A DNA stretch of 64,000 nucleotides from Streptomyces sp. MJM8645. GTDB lineage: Bacteria > Actinomycetota > Actinomycetes > Streptomycetales > Streptomycetaceae. How positions within the stretch are numbered: position 1 is the stretch's first letter; each line of letters opens with the position of its first letter. The notes beneath the pieces were generated by a model that made no database searches, was not told the origin of the DNA, and was given only the letters and a program-made list of their open reading frames with translations. Shown in pieces: positions 43,557-52,353 of this stretch. Where the stretch lies: positions 310,001 through 374,000 of the forward strand of contig NZ_LJJF01000001.1 in the NCBI RefSeq assembly GCF_001625365.1. The letters are read 5' to 3'. The position numbers and the translations under genes are program-made.

Positions 43557-45143
43557 TACTCCAGCAGGACTTCGACGTTTTGCCTGTTCAGAGGGCTGCG
43601 CGGTGGGGTGTAGCGGGCTGATGCTTGATCAGGGGCGGTCTTCATTGGACCGCCCCTCGATCGTGTGCAGCCGGCGTTGGTAGTGACAGCGCCGGGCGAC
43701 GGCCTGGCGTTGTCGCCGCCAGGTGGACCACTTCAAGGCGTGAGCGAGGGGCGGGCAGTGTGGTGGACGCGGGCCGCGGGGACAGCCAGTTGCCAGGAGC
43801 CGCCGGATCTCTGCCACGGTGAGGTCGACCAGGGCGCGGGAACCGTTTCTGCAGCCCCCTTTGCAGCAGCCGCCGCGGCCGCCGCGGCCATCGCGGCCAG
43901 GAAGGCGTGGGCGAGCATGGCCAGGGTGACGTGTCGCATCCAGCCGGGGTAGCGGCGGACCTCGTCCTGGTCCAGGCCGCACTCGTTCTTCGCGGCCTGG
44001 AAGCACTCCTCGATCGCCCGGCGCATCCCGGCGATCCGCACCAACTGCTCCACGGTCGTGTCGAGTTGTGCGTAGGCGAGGCAGTAGGCGATCTCGTCGG
44101 GCCTGCTCAGACTGCGGCGGGCCAGCGCCCACCGCTGGCGGACCGGGGTCTCATCCTGGTAGTCGAACTCGGCCACGGCGGGTGGCCGGATGGCCGCCCA
44201 GTCATAGATGCGCGGTCCTTTGGCACCGTCGCCGCACGAGATCCGCTCCCAGGCCCGGGCCGGGGCCTGGGCAAACAGCCAGTCGACGCGTGGACAGCCC
44301 ACGCTGAACTGGGACTTGGGCACCGCCAGGACGTAGCCGACGCCGGACTGTTCCAGCAGGCGACAAAAGCGCCCCTCCTGGCCGTAGGCCGAGTCCGCGG
44401 TGACCCAGGCGATCGGCAGGTCGGAGGCCGGCGCCCGCAGCACCAGGGCCTTGGCGAGGCCGCCCTTGGTGCGGAACTCCCGCTCGTCGGGGATCCTCGC
44501 TGCGCGGCAGCGGTCCCGGTCCTCGGTCCAGGATTTGGGCAGGTAGAGCTCGCGGTCGACCAGGGCGCGGCCACGGGTGGAGGCGCAGGCGGCGAAGACC
44601 CCGATCCGGCAGTTCCCGGTTCGGCCGGCGGTGCCGGAGTACTGGCGCCGCACACCGGCAGAGGTGGTGCCCTTCTTGACGAAGCCGGTGTCGTCGATGA
44701 TCAGGACTCCGTCGTCGGCTCCGAGGCGTTCGACGACGTAGTGCTGGAGCTCGTCGCGGATCTCGTCCGCGTCCCAGCGGGAACCGGCGAGCAGGTGCTG
44801 CAGGCCGTCGGGTGTGGCGTGACCTGCGTATTCGGCCAGTTACCAGCCGTTCTTGCGGCCGACTGGGCCGAGCAGGCCGCGGACGCGCGCATCCGGCGGC
44901 GTGGCTCCACGCGGCTGAAGCGGTGGCCGATACGGAGGAAGAGGTCTTCGAGTTCGTTGTCCCAGGTCTCGGCTGCAGGCTCGTTGATCACGACGAGAGG
45001 CCGCCCCGGCGCTGTCACTACCAACGCCGGCTGCACACGATCGAGGGGCGGTCCGATGAAGACCGCCCCTGATCAAGCATCAGCCCGCTACACCCCACCG
45101 CGAGCCCTCTGAACAGGCAAAACGTCGAAGTCCTGCTGGAGTA
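43557..45143 (-). mobile_element. Decayed IS701-family insertion sequence with unusually long inverted repeats
   Basis: A 1587-bp element flanked by CTAG at 43553-43556 and 45144-45147, the 4-bp target typical of IS701 relatives (YTAG). The ends TACTCCAGCAGGACTTCGAC are inverted copies, and the identity extends about 138 bp inwards (to about 43694 on the left and 45006 on the right) with one indel and one substitution. Such length is abnormal. The right arm mirrors the 3' coding end of the transposase, so the original right end seems to have been replaced by an inverted copy of the left. Confidence 0.85.
43629..44991 (-). pseudogene. IS701-family transposase, disrupted at three places
   Basis: Read from GTG 44991, the frame gives NELEDLFLRIGHRFSRVEP. 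It then needs a frameshift near 44893, where about 4 nt seem missing after RRRMR, to reach VRGLLGPVGRKNGW. There a TAA (44840-44842) interrupts before LAEYAGHATPDGLQHLL. The long central part (DDTGFVKKGTTSAGV, VTADSAYGQ, the DDE region) is intact in one frame to about 43860. There another shift in a GC-rich Ala tract is needed to reach LTVAEIRRLL and the CHYQRR tail ending at 43629. It is inactive as it stands, though parts could be mobilised in trans. Confidence 0.85.
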
Positions 45144-46235
45144 CTAGTGCCGGACGATCCGCAGGACGGCGGTGCTCCCGGTGTAGCCGCCCACGTAGAA
45201 GGTGTGGCCGTCGGGCCCCAGGGCGAGACCGCTGATGACCCCGTCGGTCAGGCCGATCAGCGACTCCTGCGGGACGGCGGCGCCCGTGGCGGCGTCGAGG
45301 GCGAGCACCGAGCCCCTGATGGTGGACGTGCCGGTGGTGACGTAGAAGCGGGTGCTGTCCGCGCCGGCACGCGGGAAGTGCAGGTTGGCGTACCCGCTGG
45401 TCAGTGCGAGGTGTGCGGCGACGGTGTCGGTGGCGGTGTCGACGACGTCGGCCGCGCCGCTGCCCGAGGCGTTCACGGCGAGCAGGCGGCCGCCGTCGGG
45501 GGTGAGCGCCAACTCGTGCCCGTACACCGTGGCGGTGGCGGGGATCCTGCCGACGACGGACGGCACGGCGCCGCTGGTGTCCAGGTGCACGACGCCCACG
45601 TTGGCGCCGACGTAGACGTCGCGGCCGTCCGCTCCGACCGCCAGCCCGTTCACGTTCATCGCCGGGACCGGCACCGCGTCGGTGAACGCCAGCCGCGCGG
45701 TGTCGAACCTCAGGACCCGCCCGTCGCCCCTCGACCGGATCCCCGACGACCCGTCCTGGGTGACGTAGAGCGTCGCCCCGTCCGGGCTGAGCGCCAGCTC
45801 GTTGAGCTTCCCCTCGGTCCAGCGCTCCGGGCGCGGCTGGTCCGGCACGGGGAGCGAGGCGAGCACGGTCAGCGAAGCGGTGTCCCACACGGTCACGACG
45901 TCGAGGTTCAGGACGTAGAGCCGCGAGCCGTCCGGGCTGAGCGCCGTGATCGAGGACCAGTTGTGGTTGCCGGTGCTGTCCTGGCCGGTGACCTGGCCGG
46001 TCTGGGTGTCGACCGCCCTCACCGCGATCCTGTTGTTCGCGTCGGCCACCGTGACGTACACCGTGGTGCCGTCCGGGCTGACCACCGGCACCACGTCGCC
46101 GCGGCCCACCGCGACGGTGGCCTCGACGCCGGGGACCGGGGTGGTGGCCACGGCGGGCCCGCCCGCCAGTGCGAGCAGTGCCGCCGTGGTGGCCACCGCC
46201 GTCGTCCAGCGGGCCGTCCTCGCAAGAGCTCTCAT
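45144..46235 (-). CDS. Secreted beta-propeller (YncE-like) protein
   Basis: ATG 46235; 363 residues. Residues 1-30 are a signal peptide (basic start, hydrophobic Ala/Leu core, AVA cleavage). The rest repeats blades of about 45 residues of the SPDGTTVYVTVADANN kind (SPDGSRLYVLN, SPDGATLYVTQD, GPDGHTFYVGG), a seven-bladed YncE/40-residue-repeat propeller. Function is not readable; such proteins bind ligands or scaffold at the cell surface. Its last codons are CGG CAC TAG, and TAG belongs to the CTAG flank of the IS, so its C-terminus stops exactly at the insertion. Confidence 0.8.
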   Translation of the reverse strand: MRALARTARWTTAVATTAALLALAGGPAVATTPVPGVEATVAVGRGDVVPVVSPDGTTVYVTVADANNRIAVRAVDTQTGQVTGQDSTGNHNWSSITALSPDGSRLYVLNLDVVTVWDTASLTVLASLPVPDQPRPERWTEGKLNELALSPDGATLYVTQDGSSGIRSRGDGRVLRFDTARLAFTDAVPVPAMNVNGLAVGADGRDVYVGANVGVVHLDTSGAVPSVVGRIPATATVYGHELALTPDGGRLLAVNASGSGAADVVDTATDTVAAHLALTSGYANLHFPRAGADSTRFYVTTGTSTIRGSVLALDAATGAAVPQESLIGLTDGVISGLALGPDGHTFYVGGYTGSTAVLRIVRH

Positions 46236-46504
46236 TGATCGCTTCCCCTCCCCGCGCCGCCCTCGCGGCGCCCCTGGGAAGGCTAGCCGCCGGTGAGGGG
46301 GGCGTGAGGACAATAGGAGAAATGTGCAAGGGATGTGATGATTCGTCAGATCCGTGTTCGAGGTGGTCTGGGTCGCCCCGTACGCCCCCTGCCCGGGCCC
46401 GCACGCCCGCCGTCGCCCCGGCCCGTACACCGACGTACCCGCCCGCGCTTCCCGGATCCGCTCCACCCACCACCGCCGGCTGACGTCCCGACACCACCGC
46501 GCGG

Positions 46505-46699
46505 CTAGGGGCTCTCTTTCGGATCACGTCGGATCAGCGCGCGGCGTCGGAGTGCGTGCATCGCAAGGCGGAGGAGGGAGTCCATGCGGTGGGGGCACCT
46601 CCCGGCCGAAGGCTGGGGGCCATCGGCGACCGACGACAACGCGGCGAGGTGCGTGCTCCGGCGTCGCGCGCCCGGCGTGATCCGAAAGAGAGCCCCTAG
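46505..46699. mobile_element. 195-bp MITE-like element, perfect terminal inverted repeats
   Basis: CTAG is present at both ends (46505-46508 and 46696-46699). Inside them, GGGCTCTCTTTCGGATCACG is repeated exactly inverted (46509-46528 and 46676-46695). The interior is non-coding and shares a GGGGGCACCTCCCGGCCGAAG block with the element at 43329. It looks like a non-autonomous transposon with CTAG duplication; the helper transposase is not in the window. Confidence 0.85.
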
Positions 46700-46739
46700 T
46701 ACTCCAGCAGGACTTCGACGTTTTGCCTGCTGGAGTACT
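46698..46739. mobile_element. 42-bp internally deleted IS701 relic forming a hairpin
   Basis: AGTACTCCAGCAGG (46698-46711), a 14-nt loop, and the exact inverse (46726-46739). The first 32 bases equal the left end of the IS at 43555 and the last 10 equal its extreme right end. The join at CCTG suggests deletion by 4-bp microhomology. It abuts the MITE-like element, sharing its CTAG. Confidence 0.75.
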
Positions 46740-46752
46740 GACGGCTCGCCGG

Positions 46753-48945
46753 TCAGGGCACCGGGACGCGGTACGGCTCCGGGGCCGGCTCGGCCCGGTG
46801 GTGGTGGCGGGCCGGGCGGAGCGGCCACCAGAGGGCGCGGCCGAGCAGGGCGGCGACGGCGGGCACCAGGACCAGGGACAGGACGACGGCGGAGAGCAGG
46901 ATGCCGAGCGTCAGCGCGAAGGCGACCTGTTCGCTGCCCGGGGTGGCGGCGAGGGTCGCGAAGGAACCGGCCAGGACCAGGCCGGCCGTGGCGATGGCGG
47001 GCGTGGTGTGCCGTACGGCGCGGGCGACGGCGGCGCGGGGCGGGCCGGGGCGCTGCATCTCCTCGCGGATCCGGTCGGTGATGAGGATGTTGTAGTCGGT
47101 GCCCAGCGCCACGACGAACAGGAACAGCACCAGCGGGAGGGTGAAGCTGACGCCCGGTTCGCCCAGCCCGTGTTGGAACAGCAGGGTCGCGGCGCCGAGG
47201 GTGGCGGCGAAGCCGAGCCCGACCGAGAGCATCAGGACCAGCGGGGCGAGCAGACTGCGCAGGAGCAGCAGCAGGATCAGGGCGATCAGGGCGGCCGCGA
47301 CCGGGAAGACGATCGTCAGGTCGTGGTCGACGGCGGTGGAGATGTCGGCGAAGATCGCCGCCGTGCCGCCCACGTGGGCGCTGGTCCCGGCGGGTGTGTG
47401 GGCGGCGACCGCGGCGCGGACCGGGCCGGAGGCCAGGTCGCGGGCGCGCCGGCTCTGCGGGTCTGCGGTCAGGTAGAGGTCGATCCGGGCGGCGCGCCGG
47501 TCCCCGTTGAGGACGGTGCCGCCCGTCTTGCCGACGCCCTCGACCTGGGTGAGGGCGTGGGAGAGGCCGTCGAGCCGGCCGGGGGTGAGGGTGGTGCCGT
47601 CCGTGGTGACGACGTAGACGCTCGTCGGGTCGGAGACGCCGGCGGGCAGGGTGCGGGAGATCTCGGCGGCGGTGGCGGCGGCCGGGGTCCGGTCGCCGGC
47701 GCCGCCGAGGCCGTAGTCCATCCGGATCCCGGTCATCCCGGCGGCCAGCGCGCCGAGCAGGGCGAGGGCGGCGAGCAGCATCGGCAGCGGCCGCCGGGCG
47801 ACGAGCGTGCCGAAGCGGGCGGCGAAGCCCTCGTCCGGCTGGCGGCGCAGGCTGCGGGAGGGCCAGAACATGCCGCGGCCGCAGGCGGCGAGCAGGGCGG
47901 GCATCATGGTGAGGCTGCCCAGCAGCATGACCAGGACGGCGACGGCGATGGCCGGGCCGAGCGAGCGGAACTGGCCGAAGCTGGCCACGCCGAGGGTGGC
48001 GAAGGCGGCGACGATGGTCAGCGCGGCCGAGGTGATCGCGGTGCCCACCCGGGCGGTCACCTGGGCGGCGGCTTCGCGGGCGGGCTGCTCGGGCCGGGCC
48101 CGCAGGTGCTCGCGGAAGCGGAAGAGCAGGAAGAGCAGGTAGTCGACGCCGATGCCGAGCAGGACCACGGAGACCAGCCCGGGGGTGCCGGCGTCGAGCT
48201 TGAGGCCGGTCAGCGTCGCGGCGACGGCCACGGCTCCGCCGGCCGCGCTGCCGATCATGGCGACGGCGAGCAGCGGCAGCAGGGCCGCCGCCACGCTGCG
48301 GAACACCAGCACGTTGAGCAGGACGATCAGCCCCATGACGAGCGCGCTGCCGACCGTCGCGGCGGTGCGGTGGGAGTCGGCGGTGTCCACGGCGTCGGCC
48401 AGTCCCCCGGTGAACCCGGTGCGCATCCCGGCGTCGGCGAACTGGGCCCGGGTGGCGTCCCGGAACGCCCGGTAGACGCCCTGGACGCCCTCGGCCGCGG
48501 CGTTGCCGGTCAGTTCGACGGAGAGCAGTTCGAAGCCGCGGTCGGGCGCCACCATGGCCGGGGCGACCCGGGGGGTCTGGGACCGGTCGGGGACGAGGAA
48601 GGCCGGCTCGTCGTCCTTCCTGGGCATGACGACCCGGCGCTGGGCGAGCTTCGCCGCCTCGGCCTCGACCCGCTGCTGGTCGGCGGCGGTGAGCGCCTGG
48701 CCGTCGGTCCTGGCGACCAGCACCGTGACCGTGGTGGCGTCGGGCTTCATCCCGAAGTTCTCCTCGGCGATCCGCAGCGCGGCGGCCGAGTCGTAGCTCT
48801 TGGGCAGGAAGTCCCCGGTCTGGGACTGGGTGACGCGGGCGAGCAGCATCGGGCTCAGCAGGGCCAGGGAGAGTCCCAGCACCACCCAGAGGGTGATCAC
48901 CTTCCACGGGTTCCTGGTGGAGTATCCGGTCAGTGCGCGGATCAC
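46753..48945 (-). CDS. MMPL-family RND transporter
   Basis: GTG 48945 is 5 nt after GGAGGAAAT. The product has 730 residues, usual for streptomycete MMPL proteins. There are two RND halves, each with one helix, a large extracytoplasmic loop and five more helices. The GIGVDYLLFLLFRFREH and ALGTDYNILITDRIREE stretches are the paired helix-4 Asp-Tyr motifs used for proton relay. It probably exports a lipid or lipid-like metabolite. Upstream, across 397 bp, is a divergent two-component system that may regulate it. Confidence 0.92.
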   Translation of the reverse strand: MIRALTGYSTRNPWKVITLWVVLGLSLALLSPMLLARVTQSQTGDFLPKSYDSAAALRIAEENFGMKPDATTVTVLVARTDGQALTAADQQRVEAEAAKLAQRRVVMPRKDDEPAFLVPDRSQTPRVAPAMVAPDRGFELLSVELTGNAAAEGVQGVYRAFRDATRAQFADAGMRTGFTGGLADAVDTADSHRTAATVGSALVMGLIVLLNVLVFRSVAAALLPLLAVAMIGSAAGGAVAVAATLTGLKLDAGTPGLVSVVLLGIGVDYLLFLLFRFREHLRARPEQPAREAAAQVTARVGTAITSAALTIVAAFATLGVASFGQFRSLGPAIAVAVLVMLLGSLTMMPALLAACGRGMFWPSRSLRRQPDEGFAARFGTLVARRPLPMLLAALALLGALAAGMTGIRMDYGLGGAGDRTPAAATAAEISRTLPAGVSDPTSVYVVTTDGTTLTPGRLDGLSHALTQVEGVGKTGGTVLNGDRRAARIDLYLTADPQSRRARDLASGPVRAAVAAHTPAGTSAHVGGTAAIFADISTAVDHDLTIVFPVAAALIALILLLLLRSLLAPLVLMLSVGLGFAATLGAATLLFQHGLGEPGVSFTLPLVLFLFVVALGTDYNILITDRIREEMQRPGPPRAAVARAVRHTTPAIATAGLVLAGSFATLAATPGSEQVAFALTLGILLSAVVLSLVLVPAVAALLGRALWWPLRPARHHHRAEPAPEPYRVPVP

Positions 48946-49342
48946 GATTTCCTCCGGCGGTGGACGCGAGCGTCCGCAAGGTCGGTCTCGGCTCCGGGGG
49001 TTCCCGGCCGGGTTCCAGACCATCACCCGGGGTGGGCCGCGGACGTCCCTGCGACGGACGATCCGCACCGGGGCCCCTGCTCCTCGGCCGGGCCCGGACC
49101 CGGGACCGTGGTCCTGGTCCGGCCCCCGTGATCGGCCGTGGGGACCATGCCGGGGCGGGGTGGGCCGATGCCAGAATGGGGTCATCGGGCCTGTTCAGAG
49201 CCTGTTCAGGGCCTGAAACAGGCTCTGATCGGGGCCTGATCGGGCTCGTCAGGGCTCATCGGGGCTCGTGGCTCGTGGCTCGTGGCGCGTCAGGGCTCAT
49301 CGGTGAGGCGCGGCGCGGGCCGGGCACGGAGGGGGAACGGAC
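48946..49342. promoter_or_regulatory. 397-bp divergent region between MMPL gene and histidine kinase
   Basis: It contains an 11-bp dyad CAGAGCCTGTT (49196-49206) / AACAGGCTCTG (49217-49227) with a 10-nt loop, followed by loose repeats of GGGGCCTGATCGGG and three GGCTCGT units (49265-49290). The dyad could be the binding site of the adjacent NarL-type regulator or an attenuator. The 49000-49140 part is GC-rich without visible signals. Confidence 0.5.
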
Positions 49343-50668
49343 ATGGGCGGTCATCAGCGCCCCGCGATGGACACGGCACTCGGGGCGGACCCGGCGCACC
49401 CGGCACACCCGGCACACCGGGCACACCGGGCGAGCGGGAGCCCGGGGCCCGGCGGGGTGGCGGACGCGCCGCCGGAGACCGACGGCGCGCCGTGGACCCA
49501 CGCCGACGCACTGGTGGCCGCCTGCGTCTGCACGCTCGACCTGCTCAACTACCTGCTCTTCAGCGAGATGGACGGGGTACGCCGGGTGACCCCGCCGGGC
49601 CTGCTCCTCGTCGCGCTGTCGGCCCTGCCGCTGCTCGTCCGGCGCCGCCACCCGGTGCCGGCGCTCGCCGTAGTCCTGGCCGTCGAGGCCGCGATCGACC
49701 TGTCCACACCGGCGAGCACCCACTTCAGCGCCGTCCTGATGGTCGGCCTGTACTCGGTCGCCCGGGTCCGCCCCGCCCCGGTGACGGTGGCCGCCGCGGC
49801 GGCGACGACGACGGTGCTGACCACGCTGAGCCAGAGCCACCTGCGCGTCCCCTCCTGGCAGGCGCTCGCCGGCACCTCCTGCTCCACCCTGCTCGTGGCC
49901 GGCGCCGGCCTCGCCGTGGCGCGCTGGCAGCGGGAGGTCGCGGCCAACCGCAAACTGCTGGCCGAACGCGCGGTGGCCGACGAACGCCGCCGCATCGCAC
50001 GGGAGTTGCACGACATCGTGGCGCACCACATCACCACCATGCAGCTGATGGCCGGCGGCGCCCGGGCCAACCTCGCCCACCCGGAGGTGGTCCGGGACGC
50101 CCTGGTCACCCTGGAGTCCTCCGGGCGGCTGGCCCTGCGGGAGATGCGCCAGCTCCTGGACGTCCTGCGGGCCGGCGACGAACCGGACACCGCCCCGCCC
50201 TCGCCCCAGCCCGGGGCCGAGGACCTCGGCCGGCTGGTGGACGAGTCCCGGGTGGCCGGCCTGCCGACCGACTTCGGCGTCCACGGGCCCCGCCGCCCGC
50301 TGCCGCCCACCGTCGGCCTGACCGTGTTCCGGATCGTCCAGGAGGGCCTCACCAACGCCCGCAAGCACGCCGGGCCCGCCCGCGCGACCGTCACCCTGAC
50401 GTACGGCCCGGACCGGGTCACCGTCGAGGTGCGCGACGACGGGGGCACGGCGGGCACGGGCGGCGCCGCACCGCAGGAGGCAGTGCCGGCCGGCGGCCGG
50501 AGCGGGTACGGCCTGATCGGCATGCGCGAGCGCGTCGCCCTGCACGGCGGCACCCTGCGGACCGGACCACGTCCGGAGGGCGGCTTCGCCGTCCTGGCCG
50601 ACCTGCCACTGGCCCCGGAAGAGACGGCCGACGCGGCCGTCCAGCACGGAACGACGACGGCCCGGTGA
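49343..50668 (+). CDS. NarL-system sensor histidine kinase (HisKA_3)
   Basis: The ATG at 49343 follows GGAGGGGGAA. The product has 441 residues. A repeated AHP/AHR tract (18-30) precedes about five transmembrane helices (55-195). The dimerisation helix has RELHDIVAHH with phospho-His 223. The HATPase domain has FRIVQEGLTNARKHA (N-box), RDDGG and GYGLIGMRER (G-box). No extracellular sensor domain is visible, so it probably senses the membrane or an intramembrane signal. It is coupled to the response regulator by GTGA overlap. Confidence 0.92.
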   Translation: MGGHQRPAMDTALGADPAHPAHPAHRAHRASGSPGPGGVADAPPETDGAPWTHADALVAACVCTLDLLNYLLFSEMDGVRRVTPPGLLLVALSALPLLVRRRHPVPALAVVLAVEAAIDLSTPASTHFSAVLMVGLYSVARVRPAPVTVAAAAATTTVLTTLSQSHLRVPSWQALAGTSCSTLLVAGAGLAVARWQREVAANRKLLAERAVADERRRIARELHDIVAHHITTMQLMAGGARANLAHPEVVRDALVTLESSGRLALREMRQLLDVLRAGDEPDTAPPSPQPGAEDLGRLVDESRVAGLPTDFGVHGPRRPLPPTVGLTVFRIVQEGLTNARKHAGPARATVTLTYGPDRVTVEVRDDGGTAGTGGAAPQEAVPAGGRSGYGLIGMRERVALHGGTLRTGPRPEGGFAVLADLPLAPEETADAAVQHGTTTAR

Positions 50669-50697
50669 GCGCGCACGACGACGGCCCGGTGGGCGCG
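50651..50697 (+). repeat. 24-bp tandem duplication across the kinase/regulator junction
   Basis: ACGACGACGGCCCGGTGAGC (50651 onward, 23-nt unit) recurs at 50675 with a single A-to-G change. The change removes the TGA in the second copy. The overlapping stop/start GTGA lies in the first copy, so the duplication gives the regulator an 8-residue N-terminal extension and a second in-frame GTG at 50689. Confidence 0.85.
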
Positions 50698-51372
50698 GTG
50701 GCACCGGGTATCCGGGTCCTCATCGCGGACGACCAGCCGCTGGTGCGGCGCGGCCTGTCCCTGATCCTCTCCCCCGACCCGTCCTTCGAGGTGGTGGGCG
50801 AGGCCGAGAACGGGGAGCAGGCCGTCACCGCCGCCCGCCTGCTGCGCCCCGACGTCGTGGTGATGGACATCCGGATGCCCGTGCTCGACGGGGTCGGCGC
50901 GACCCGGGAGCTGGCCCGCACCCTCCCCTCCTGCCGAGTCCTCGCCCTCAGCACCTTCGACATGGACGAGTACGTGGTGGCCGCGCTGCGCGCCGGCGCT
51001 CACGGGTTCCTGCCCAAGGACGTCTCGCCGGAGGAACTGGGCGCGGCGATCCGCACCGTCCACGCCGGCGAGGCGGTGGTCGCCCCGCGCCTGCTCACCC
51101 GGCTGATCTCCACCTACGTCCGGGCCCCGGTCGGCGCCCCGCCGCCGGTCACCGACACGGGCGGGCTGACGCCCCGGGAGGTCGAGGTGTGGCGGCTGAT
51201 GGCCACCGGCCTCGACAACGCCGAGATCGCCCGGGCCCTGGACATCAGCCTGTCGACGGTGAAGAACTACATCACCAGCATCTTCGGCAAGCTCGACGTC
51301 CGGGACCGCGCCCAGGCGGTCATCGCGGCCTACGAGTCCGGCCTGGTCACCGCGCGCACGGGAGGCGGGTAG
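50665..51372 (+). CDS. NarL/LuxR-family response regulator
   Basis: GTG 50665 overlaps the kinase stop (GTGA); 235 residues. The receiver domain has IADDQ, phospho-acceptor Asp68 in VVMDIRMP, LSTFD and LPKD (Lys). The LuxR HTH at the C-terminus reads LTPREVEVWRLMATGLDN and STVKNYITSIFGKL. Likely targets are itself and the MMPL gene. Confidence 0.93.
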   Translation: MSAHDDGPVGAVAPGIRVLIADDQPLVRRGLSLILSPDPSFEVVGEAENGEQAVTAARLLRPDVVVMDIRMPVLDGVGATRELARTLPSCRVLALSTFDMDEYVVAALRAGAHGFLPKDVSPEELGAAIRTVHAGEAVVAPRLLTRLISTYVRAPVGAPPPVTDTGGLTPREVEVWRLMATGLDNAEIARALDISLSTVKNYITSIFGKLDVRDRAQAVIAAYESGLVTARTGGG

Positions 51373-51373
51373 C

Positions 51374-51407
51374 GGGGGCTTTCCGTCTGCGGGGGCTTTC
51401 CGTCTGC
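51374..51407 (+). repeat. Two 17-bp direct repeats at the edge of the IS relic
   Basis: GGGGGCTTTCCGTCTGC twice in tandem (51374-51390, 51391-51407), directly after the regulator stop and before the transposase fragment. Confidence 0.85.
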
Positions 51408-51409
51408 GG

Positions 51410-51653
51410 GCCCTTGTCGACCGCGAGCTCCACCTGCCCAGGTCCTGGGCCGAGGATCGGGACCGCTGCCGCGCGGCGAAGATCCCCGATCGACGCCTGG
51501 CAGCGGATCCCTTGCGGTGCCGGCGCAAAGGGACCGCGTATCCACGACCGGGCGGCCATCCGGCTGCCCGCCGTGGCGGAGTTCGACTACCGGGGCGAGG
51601 TCCAGGTCCGCCAGCGGTGGGCACCGGCCCGCCGCAGCCTGAGCAGGCCCAGG
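51410..51653 (+). pseudogene. IS701 transposase fragment
   Basis: Frame one reads ALVDRELHLPRSWAEDRDRC and then RAAKIPD; after a deletion the sequence continues in another frame as DAWQRIPCGAGAKGPRI and AEFDYRGEVQVRQRW. Both blocks match the transposase at 43629-44991, with about 75 intervening codons missing. The orientation is opposite to that copy. No IS ends are visible, so it is an old remnant. Confidence 0.85.
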
Positions 51654-51666
51654 GTGGTCATGGCGG

Positions 51667-52347
51667 TCACGCGAGCCCATCCGTCCCGAGGGCCTCGCGC
51701 GCGATCTCGGCCCGGAAGCCCTCGATCAGGACCCGCAGCCCGTACTCGAAGTCGGCGTCGTGGTCGGTCATGCGCAGCACGTCGGCCGCCTCGCGCAGCA
51801 GCGGGAGGTCGCGCAGGGCTTCGTCCGGGAAGGGCGGCCGGGCGCGGTCGGCGGCGTCCTGTCGCCAGGCCTGCTCCTCGGTGACCCAGCCCATGATGTA
51901 ACGGTCGATGGTGAGCAGCAGTCGCAGCGCGGTGCGGGGCCGCAGGCCGGCCTGCCGGAGGGCGTCCAACTGGGCTTCAACGGCGGGCAGTTCGTCTTCG
52001 GTGGGCAGCGTTCCGGCGTGCACCCGGGCGCCGTCGCGGTAGGCGAGCAGGGCGTGGCGCTTGGCGCGGGCGTCGGCGGCGAGCCAGTCCGGCCAGTGCT
52101 CCGGATCCGGGCTACGGTCGGCCGGGAGGGCCTCGGCGAGCATCGCCTCGGCCATCAGGTCGAGCAGTTCCCGCTTGTTCTTGAAGTGCCAGTACAACGC
52201 GGGTGACTGGACGCCGAGTTCGCGGGCCAGCCGCCGGGTGGTCAGGCCGTCGATGCCTTCCTCGTCGAGTACGCGCAGCGCGGTGCGCACCACCTCGTCG
52301 CGTTGCAGTGCCACCGCCGGCCGCCTCTCCGTTATTCGCTTGCCCAC
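51667..52347 (-). CDS. TetR-family repressor
   Basis: GTG 52347, with AAGGTGGA immediately upstream; 226 residues. The N-terminal HTH reads TTRRLARELGVQSPALYWHFKNKRE, the YWHF form of tetracycline-type repressors. The C-terminal domain (about 75-215) is the TetR_C ligand pocket. It is divergent from an MFS exporter with two TTATC/GATAA palindromes between, so it likely represses the exporter and itself. Confidence 0.9.
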   Translation of the reverse strand: MGKRITERRPAVALQRDEVVRTALRVLDEEGIDGLTTRRLARELGVQSPALYWHFKNKRELLDLMAEAMLAEALPADRSPDPEHWPDWLAADARAKRHALLAYRDGARVHAGTLPTEDELPAVEAQLDALRQAGLRPRTALRLLLTIDRYIMGWVTEEQAWRQDAADRARPPFPDEALRDLPLLREAADVLRMTDHDADFEYGLRVLIEGFRAEIAREALGTDGLA

Positions 52348-52353
52348 TCCACC

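Noticed and set aside
46236-46504. Short plus-strand open frames upstream of the propeller gene
   Set aside because: Pro/Arg-rich low-complexity translations with no start signals; treated as promoter region.
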